The notes beneath the pieces were generated by a model. It saw nothing but the letters and a program-made list of their open reading frames with translations, was not told the DNA's origin and ran no database searches. Both the position numbers and the translations under genes were made by a program. Below are positions 5,284 to 7,033 of a stretch of 7,033 nt of DNA, one piece after another. Location of the stretch: positions 1-7,033 of the forward strand of contig JAJWLX010000106.1 in assembly GCA_021636625.1 (NCBI GenBank), in the 5' to 3' direction. Position 1 is the stretch's first letter. Each line of letters opens with the position of its first letter. Source of the DNA: Prevotella sp. (GTDB lineage: Bacteria; Bacteroidota; Bacteroidia; Bacteroidales; Bacteroidaceae).

Positions 5284-6744
5284 ATGCTTAAAACAAATAC
5301 TGTAGGTAGAAAATTGTACTTTAGTGTGCTGGCGGTGTTCCTAGTGTTCGCTGTCAGCTTTATCGTGTTTCAGCAAACACGAGAGAAGCAGTATAAGATT
5401 AGTACCCTTACCTTGAAACTTGCCAACTATAACGAATTGTTGGTGGAGGATCTCGCTCTATCTTCTTCAAATGGTATTCTATTGTCGGATACGGTGAATC
5501 TGGTGGATAGTGTCAGGGTAGCTGAGGCTAAACTTGAGGATTTTGTTCAGGAACACGAAAGTAAAGACTTGAGAGTGACTCTTATCAAGCCTGATGGTAA
5601 GGTTATCTATGATAATATGGGTAAGGATTTTCGCAAGTTTTCCAATCATGCAAAAAGAGCGGAGATTGCGGAGGCACTTCAGGATGGAATGGGAACCAGT
5701 GTGGAACGCCAGTCTTCTACCCTCAAGCACGATTATTTCTATGTGGCATCCTATTTTCCTAAAAGTCAGCTAGTTGTGCGTACGGCGTTGCCATATAACG
5801 ATGATTTGGCAAAGTCGCTTCAGGCTGATCAGCATTATATCTGGTTTGCTCTTGTTGCCGTCATCATTCTTACGCTTGTGCTCTATCGTTTCACCAGTCG
5901 TTTGGGAAGTAATATTTCCAAACTTCGTATTTTTGCCTATAAGGCAGATCACAATGAAAGTCTGGAGGTAGAAGATTTGGCAAGCTTCCCGGGGGATGAG
6001 TTGGGAGAAATTGCTGAAAGAATCATCAAGATGTATAAGCGTGTGCAGACCACCCGAAAAGAGCAGGATATCCTGAAACGGCAACTTACTCAGAATATCG
6101 CTCATGAGTTGAAAACTCCTGTGGCAAGCATTCAGGGATATCTGGAGACTATTCTGGATAATCCGCACATCAATGAGACTACCAAGGCGCAGTTCCTGCA
6201 ACGCTGCTTTGCTCAAAGCGAGCGGTTGACCTCCTTGCTTCACGATATCTCTACGCTTAACCGCTTGGATGATGGTTCTGATATGATAGATTTTGAGGCA
6301 GTAGATATTACTCAGATGGTTGCTGATATTACCCGTGAGACGGCGTTGGCTCGACAGGAAAGGAAAATGACTTTTGATAACCGGATGCCGGAACATATCG
6401 TGGTGAAGGGAAACCGAAGTCTGATATATAGTATTTTCCGCAATCTTACAGATAATGCCATTGCTTATGCTGGAGAAGGACGCAAGATGACCTTGGAGGC
6501 AAAGGAACAGGGAAATAAATGGCATTTCATTTTCCGGGATAATGGCCAGGGAGTACCGCCGGAGCATCTGGCCCGTTTGTTTGAGCGATTCTATCGGGTG
6601 GATAAGGGACGTAGTCGCAAAATTGGTGGTACTGGCCTCGGACTTGCCATTGTAAAGAATGCCGTTCTTCTGCATGGAGGTACTATTCGGGTAAATAATT
6701 TGCCGGAAGGCGGTCTTAAGTTTGAGTTTACTCTTAAGAAATAA
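5284..6744 (+). CDS. PhoR-like membrane sensor histidine kinase
   Basis: This 486-residue inner-membrane kinase should phosphorylate the response regulator encoded just upstream. Residues 11-29 and about 185-201 are membrane helices flanking a periplasmic sensor of about 155 residues. Its part from about 96 to 170 (VTLIKPDGKVIYDN, then NHAKRAEI, then YFYVASYF) resembles the extracytoplasmic PAS/Cache domain of PhoR/WalK kinases. Residues about 203-255 look like a HAMP linker (PGDELGEIAERI at 236-247). The DHp domain carries phosphoacceptor His274 in NIAHELKTP, whose HExxT pattern also suggests phosphatase activity. The ATPase domain has the N box (NLTDN, 387-391), G1 (DNGQG, 419-423), F box (FERFYR, 433-438) and G2 (GGTGLGL, 448-454), so it is complete. 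The 59-base gap holds no convincing promoter or terminator, so co-transcription is likely. The ligand is unknown; phosphate sensing would be a guess from family likeness. Confidence 0.95.
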   Translation: MLKTNTVGRKLYFSVLAVFLVFAVSFIVFQQTREKQYKISTLTLKLANYNELLVEDLALSSSNGILLSDTVNLVDSVRVAEAKLEDFVQEHESKDLRVTLIKPDGKVIYDNMGKDFRKFSNHAKRAEIAEALQDGMGTSVERQSSTLKHDYFYVASYFPKSQLVVRTALPYNDDLAKSLQADQHYIWFALVAVIILTLVLYRFTSRLGSNISKLRIFAYKADHNESLEVEDLASFPGDELGEIAERIIKMYKRVQTTRKEQDILKRQLTQNIAHELKTPVASIQGYLETILDNPHINETTKAQFLQRCFAQSERLTSLLHDISTLNRLDDGSDMIDFEAVDITQMVADITRETALARQERKMTFDNRMPEHIVVKGNRSLIYSIFRNLTDNAIAYAGEGRKMTLEAKEQGNKWHFIFRDNGQGVPPEHLARLFERFYRVDKGRSRKIGGTGLGLAIVKNAVLLHGGTIRVNNLPEGGLKFEFTLKK

Positions 6745-6770
6745 GCAAAAATATTTGAATACAATATATA

Positions 6771-6832
6771 ATATGCGCGCGCGAGAGCGTGCGCATATAT
6801 GCGTATGTGTGCGCGCTCCAGTGTGCGCATGT
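6771..6832. repeat. GC-rich alternating purine-pyrimidine inverted repeat
   Basis: The whole 62-base element is symmetric about 6801.5. The inner stem pairs 6785-6799 with 6804-6818 (15 pairs, TGCG loop at 6800-6803). After a 2x2 internal loop, the outer stem pairs 6771-6782 with 6821-6832 (12 pairs). Six of the 27 pairs are G-U in plus-strand RNA and the rest are Watson-Crick. Unbroken purine-pyrimidine alternation runs over 6771-6783, 6787-6816 and 6821-6836, so it could also form Z-DNA. It begins 27 bases after the kinase stop. No T-run follows, so it is not a standard intrinsic terminator, although it could protect or end the kinase mRNA. A minus-strand reading frame crosses it but has no sign of being a gene. 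Confidence 0.75.
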
Positions 6833-6921
6833 ATATTATAAGGTGCTGAGTATCTGATAGTTTGTTTAAGTGTTTATAACTGTTAAAAAACGAAGGAAAT
6901 TGAAACTTTTTTCTCGAAACA

Positions 6922-6953
6922 TTTGGTAGAATGGAAAATAGTTAGTACTTTTG
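6922..6953 (+). promoter_or_regulatory. Strong promoter, probably of an rRNA operon
   Basis: TTTG (6922-6925), 20 bases, then TACTTTTG (6946-6953) followed by C match the Bacteroidetes promoter consensus at both boxes. A- and T-tracts at 6885-6890 and 6907-6912 lie upstream, as in UP elements. Transcription would start near 6960. No coding sequence begins in the remaining bases, and the following leader looks ribosomal. Confidence 0.8.
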
Positions 6954-6964
6954 CACTCGCTTTT

Positions 6965-7033
6965 GAGAAATACACTTTCTCTAAGCAACTAAAGAAAGAG
7001 TTCTTTGAAAGATTTTACATAAACAGACAAGTA
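6965..7033 (+). promoter_or_regulatory. Probable rRNA operon leader with boxB- and boxA-like elements
   Basis: A hairpin GAGAAA-TACAC-TTTCTC (6965-6981) is followed by GTTCTTTGAAA (7000-7010), which resembles boxA (E. coli rrn GCTCTTTAACA). Hairpin then boxA is the order in rrn antitermination leaders. The tail, with TTTTACATAAACAGACAAGTA at the right edge (7013-7033), matches my memory of sequence just upstream of 16S rRNA genes in Bacteroides and Prevotella. The 16S gene itself would begin beyond the window, so this call is inferred from the leader only. Confidence 0.62.

Noticed and set aside
5256..5286. Near-repeat AAGTTTAATG / AAGTTCAATG between the response regulator and kinase genes
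   Set aside because: Ten-base near-matches are expected in such A/T-rich sequence. The second copy includes the kinase start codon, and no structure or promoter accompanies it.
5770..6675. 301-residue open frame on the minus strand, antisense to the histidine kinase
   Set aside because: The plus strand carries an intact kinase with every catalytic motif. The antisense translation shows no recognisable domain and no promoter of its own.
6591..6830. 79-residue minus-strand frame running through the GC-rich inverted repeat into the kinase
   Set aside because: Its N-terminal half is translated repeat and the rest is antisense to the conserved G2 box of the kinase.

Overview
The window looks like chromosomal DNA from a Bacteroidales bacterium, most likely Prevotella/Segatella. 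Four things suggest this. Several genes are preceded by the Bacteroidetes promoter pattern (TTTG, a spacer of 19-20 bases, then TAnnTTTG). The A/T-rich sequences before start codons lack a clear Shine-Dalgarno. The proteins have a Bacteroidales flavour: a PurL starting MILFFRTPSKS, a small helix-turn-helix protein of a type common in this order, and an OmpA-family lipoprotein with a coiled-coil stalk. The last 110 bases look like a Bacteroidales rRNA operon leader. Genus is inferred from memory of such sequences, not from a search.

Layout, left to right. (1) 1-1198, minus: the N-terminal third of purL (FGAM synthase, purine synthesis), running off the left edge, with a near-ideal promoter at 1245-1275. 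(2) 1199-1636: divergent intergenic region holding the purL promoter with phased A-tracts, and a probable promoter and leader of about 150 nt for the next gene. (3) 1637-2497, plus: OmpA-family peptidoglycan-binding lipoprotein, closed by a strong terminator. (4) 2702-3913, plus: NADP-dependent isocitrate dehydrogenase of the eukaryote-like type, closed by an 18-bp terminator that probably serves both strands. (5) 4045-4275, minus: a 76-residue helix-turn-helix regulator with its own clear promoter. (6) 4529-5224 and 5284-6744, plus: an OmpR/PhoB-type response regulator and a PhoR-like membrane histidine kinase, forming a two-component system. (7) 6745-7033: a GC-rich, alternating purine-pyrimidine inverted repeat in an otherwise A/T-rich gap, followed by a strong promoter and boxB/boxA-like leader that probably start an rRNA operon just beyond the right edge.

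The genes are mostly single housekeeping units with their own promoters and terminators; only the response regulator and kinase form an evident operon. I saw no mobile element, CRISPR array or defence system. The more unusual material is between genes: a tandem TGTAAT repeat where the response regulator's -33 box should be, a cluster of AGTGT/ACACT motifs around the helix-turn-helix gene's promoter, and the 62-nt inverted repeat at 6771-6832, whose six imperfect pairs are all G-U in the plus-strand RNA.
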